The notes beneath the pieces were generated by a model, which was not told the origin of the DNA, searched no databases, and was given only the letters and a program-made list of their open reading frames with translations. A DNA stretch of 64,000 nucleotides, taken from positions 16,177-80,176 of the forward strand of contig CAMHIS010000003.1 of NCBI GenBank assembly GCA_946185285.1, written 5' to 3'. The stretch's first letter is position 1, and each line of letters opens with the position of its first letter. The position numbers were made by a program, and so were the translations under genes. The stretch comes from an uncultured Prevotellaceae bacterium (GTDB taxonomy: Bacteria; Bacteroidota; Bacteroidia; Bacteroidales; Bacteroidaceae). This document shows, in pieces, positions 62,225 through 64,000 of the stretch.

Positions 62225-62845
62225 ATGGGTAAAATAAAAATTGAGAAAAAAGACATCTGGATCGACATGACGCCTATGTCGGACGTGATGACCCTGTTGC
62301 TCTGCTTCTTCATGTTGACATCAACATTCCTGACGCCAGAGCCTATCAAGGTCAACACCCCGAGCTCCGTGTCCGAGGTCAAGGTGCCCGAGAACGATGT
62401 GCTCAACATCCTGGTATCGCCAGAGGGCAACATCTACGTGGGCTCCGAGAACAAGAACACGATGCAGGAGATGATGGAGACCGTGACCGGCAAGTTCGGC
62501 GTTTCGCTGAACAGCACGCAGCTCAAGCATTTCCGCGAGGACGCCATGATCGGTGCCCCTATGAACGTGTTCTCAGACTACTATAGCCTGGAGCAGGAGA
62601 AGATGGGCGAGGAAATCCAGAAGCTGTCTATCCCCCTCGACAGTATCGACGGCGGGAAGAGTGAGTTCCAAGAGTGGGTCACGGCTGCCCGTGAGTCCAA
62701 CGCCGACATCCGCATAGCCATCAAGGCCGACGCCAAGACGCCTTACGCGGTCATCAAGAAGATGATGTCGGAGCTGCAGGACATGAACGAGAACCGTTAC
62801 CAGCTGATTACTAACCTTGACACTAAAAAACAGGGGGAGATCTAA
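62225..62845 (+). CDS. exbD: ExbD/TolR biopolymer transport protein (first copy)
   Basis: 206 residues. One N-terminal membrane segment with the proton-carrying aspartate in IDMTPMSDVMTLLLCFFM, followed by a periplasmic TolR-like domain that is longer than in E. coli. Two exbD genes in tandem are usual in Bacteroidetes. Confidence 0.9.
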   Translation: MGKIKIEKKDIWIDMTPMSDVMTLLLCFFMLTSTFLTPEPIKVNTPSSVSEVKVPENDVLNILVSPEGNIYVGSENKNTMQEMMETVTGKFGVSLNSTQLKHFREDAMIGAPMNVFSDYYSLEQEKMGEEIQKLSIPLDSIDGGKSEFQEWVTAARESNADIRIAIKADAKTPYAVIKKMMSELQDMNENRYQLITNLDTKKQGEI

Positions 62846-62848
62846 GTT

Positions 62849-63529
62849 ATGGCAAAGAAAGCAGCAAGTAAGCAGAAAAAGATGGACACCCGCGTGAACT
62901 TCACGCCGATGGTGGACATGATGATGCTTCTGATTACGTTCTTCATGCTCTGTACGACGCTGAGCAAGCCTCAGGCTATGCAGCTGACGATGCCGAGTAA
63001 TGACGAGAACATGACCAAGGAGGACAAGTCGGTGACGAAGGCTTCGTACACCATCACGCTCTACCTTGGTGGCGACGACAAACTGTACTATGTCGAAGGT
63101 CTTCCCGAGTATGAGAATCCTGATTGTCTGAAGGAGACGACCTGGGGTAAGGACGGCGTCCGCAAACTGCTCATCGAGCACGTCACTGAGGATGGCTTCA
63201 GCCCTGTGGCCCGTGTCATGATGGCTAAGAAGAAGCTGGACGAGAAGAAGGCCCAGATGGGCGACAAGATGACGAAGGAGGCATACGACAAGGAGCTGTC
63301 GGACATCCGTAATGGTAAGACGGACGAGTTCATGGCAGAGTTCGGCGAGAAAGGTATGCAGACGCTGACGGTCATCATCAAGCCCATGGACATTTCTACC
63401 TATGACAATATGGTACAGGCTCTTGACGAGATGTTGGTTTGCAGTATTGGTAAGTATGTCATTGACAAGGTGAACGAAGACGACGAGAAGCTTCTCGCGT
63501 TGAAGAACATCAAATTCAAGAACGAATAA
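62849..63529 (+). CDS. exbD: ExbD/TolR biopolymer transport protein (second copy)
   Basis: 226 residues, 3 bp after the first copy. FTPMVDMMMLLITFFMLC carries the conserved Asp; the periplasmic part is Lys-rich (KKKLDEKKAQMGDKMTKEAYDKEL) and longer than in the first copy. The two copies are divergent, so they may form a hetero-dimer in the motor. Confidence 0.9.
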   Translation: MAKKAASKQKKMDTRVNFTPMVDMMMLLITFFMLCTTLSKPQAMQLTMPSNDENMTKEDKSVTKASYTITLYLGGDDKLYYVEGLPEYENPDCLKETTWGKDGVRKLLIEHVTEDGFSPVARVMMAKKKLDEKKAQMGDKMTKEAYDKELSDIRNGKTDEFMAEFGEKGMQTLTVIIKPMDISTYDNMVQALDEMLVCSIGKYVIDKVNEDDEKLLALKNIKFKNE

Positions 63530-63560
63530 TGACAATGACAATTAAAAGAAAGGAAAGACT

Positions 63561-64000
63561 ATGGGAAAGATAGATCTTATTAACAATGACTGGACCGACC
63601 TCGTATTTGAAGGAAAGAACAAGGAATACGGCGCATACGTTCTCCGTAAGGAAACCGGAAAGCGTAACGTCAAGGCTCTCATCTGGGTGCTGATAGGCAT
63701 TGCTGCCATCTTCGCCATTGCTTACGCCAATCTGGCCATTCAGAACGCCATGAAGCAGAACGCCACCATCGATACCGACGTGGAGCTGTCGAAACTGGCA
63801 CAGAAGAAGGAAGCCAAGGTTGAGCGCAAGGAACCCATCAAGGTGGAGGTCGAGCAGAAGGTCGTTGAGAAGGTGAAGTCCTCAGTGAAGTTCACCGCAC
63901 CTGAAATCAAGAAGGACGACGAGGTGAAGCCCGAGGACGAGATCAAGTCTCAGGACGACCTCTCGAAGACCAACACCGCCATCGGTACCTTCGACGTGAA
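63561..64000 (+). CDS. TonB-like energy transducer (5' part)
   Basis: Starts at ATG 63561 (MGKIDLINNDWTDLVFEGKN) and runs off the window end with no stop; about 146 codons are visible. A basic start, one membrane segment (ALIWVLIGIAAIFAIAYA) and then a Lys/Glu-rich spacer (KEPIKVEVEQKVVEKVKSSV) are typical of the Bacteroidetes TonB; the C-terminal TonB domain lies beyond the edge. Fourth gene of the cluster, 31 bp after exbD. Confidence 0.85.
   Translation, partial: MGKIDLINNDWTDLVFEGKNKEYGAYVLRKETGKRNVKALIWVLIGIAAIFAIAYANLAIQNAMKQNATIDTDVELSKLAQKKEAKVERKEPIKVEVEQKVVEKVKSSVKFTAPEIKKDDEVKPEDEIKSQDDLSKTNTAIGTFDV

Overview
The window looks like a chromosomal segment of a Bacteroidales bacterium, most likely a GC-rich Prevotellaceae relative (lineage is inference). 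Support: many promoters carry the Bacteroidetes TAnnTTTG box at -7 with no Shine-Dalgarno-like leaders; there are Bacteroidetes-type genes (GldH, a GldI-like FKBP lipoprotein, a long ParC-like topoisomerase A subunit, a START-like protein, an ExbB-ExbD-ExbD-TonB cluster, a split glycine decarboxylase) and exported GH51, GH127/146 and GH28 enzymes for pectin and arabinan. No rRNA, CRISPR array, IS transposase or integrase was seen.

Layout. 1-6.2 kb: tail of a non-specific nuclease, then two arabinan enzymes. 6.3-17.1 kb: AI-2E-type permease, metF, an aldA-lutABC operon taking lactaldehyde through lactate to pyruvate, then holB-ricT-gldH and a HerA-like ATPase. 17.2-23.4 kb: polygalacturonase, MFS sugar porter and a large DUF5107/TPR protein. 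23.4-29.7 kb: a tightly coupled lplA-gcvT-gcvH-gcvPA-gcvPB-lpd operon, a complete glycine cleavage system with its own lipoate ligase. 29.7-35.5 kb: panE, dxs, trkA, trkH. 35.6-44.8 kb: a defence-type region with an Rpn-like nuclease, an Eco57I-type N6-adenine methylase with an AT-rich specificity segment, an antitoxin-like small gene, a GIY-YIG/DEAH restriction helicase, and an AAA ATPase + DUF4435 (TOPRIM-like) pair resembling PARIS AriA/AriB. 44.8-64 kb: housekeeping genes (glyS, parC-like, LptF/G-like permease, ribBA, aminotransferase, exbB/exbD/tonB), lipoproteins, four tRNAs, and a hydroxyacid dehydrogenase/glycerate kinase pair.

Most unusual signal: short palindromic elements that sit inside reading frames without breaking them. 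One roughly 100-bp family (repeated 7-mer-like arms and an ATGATTAC core) is inserted in the same frame in two unrelated genes (GH127/146 and DUF5107/TPR); related elements lie at gene junctions and supply the start and signal peptide of an S41 lipoprotein and the signal-peptide core of an FKBP lipoprotein. Smaller perfect hairpins sit inside lpd, gcvPB, gcvT and the TPR gene; one 19-bp palindrome occurs in both lpd and gcvPB and encodes nearly the same octapeptide. A perfect 20-bp inverted repeat lies between the two PARIS-like genes. This resembles the protein-invading palindromic elements of Rickettsia, but nothing here proves mobility. GC statements are visual estimates; no database search was possible.
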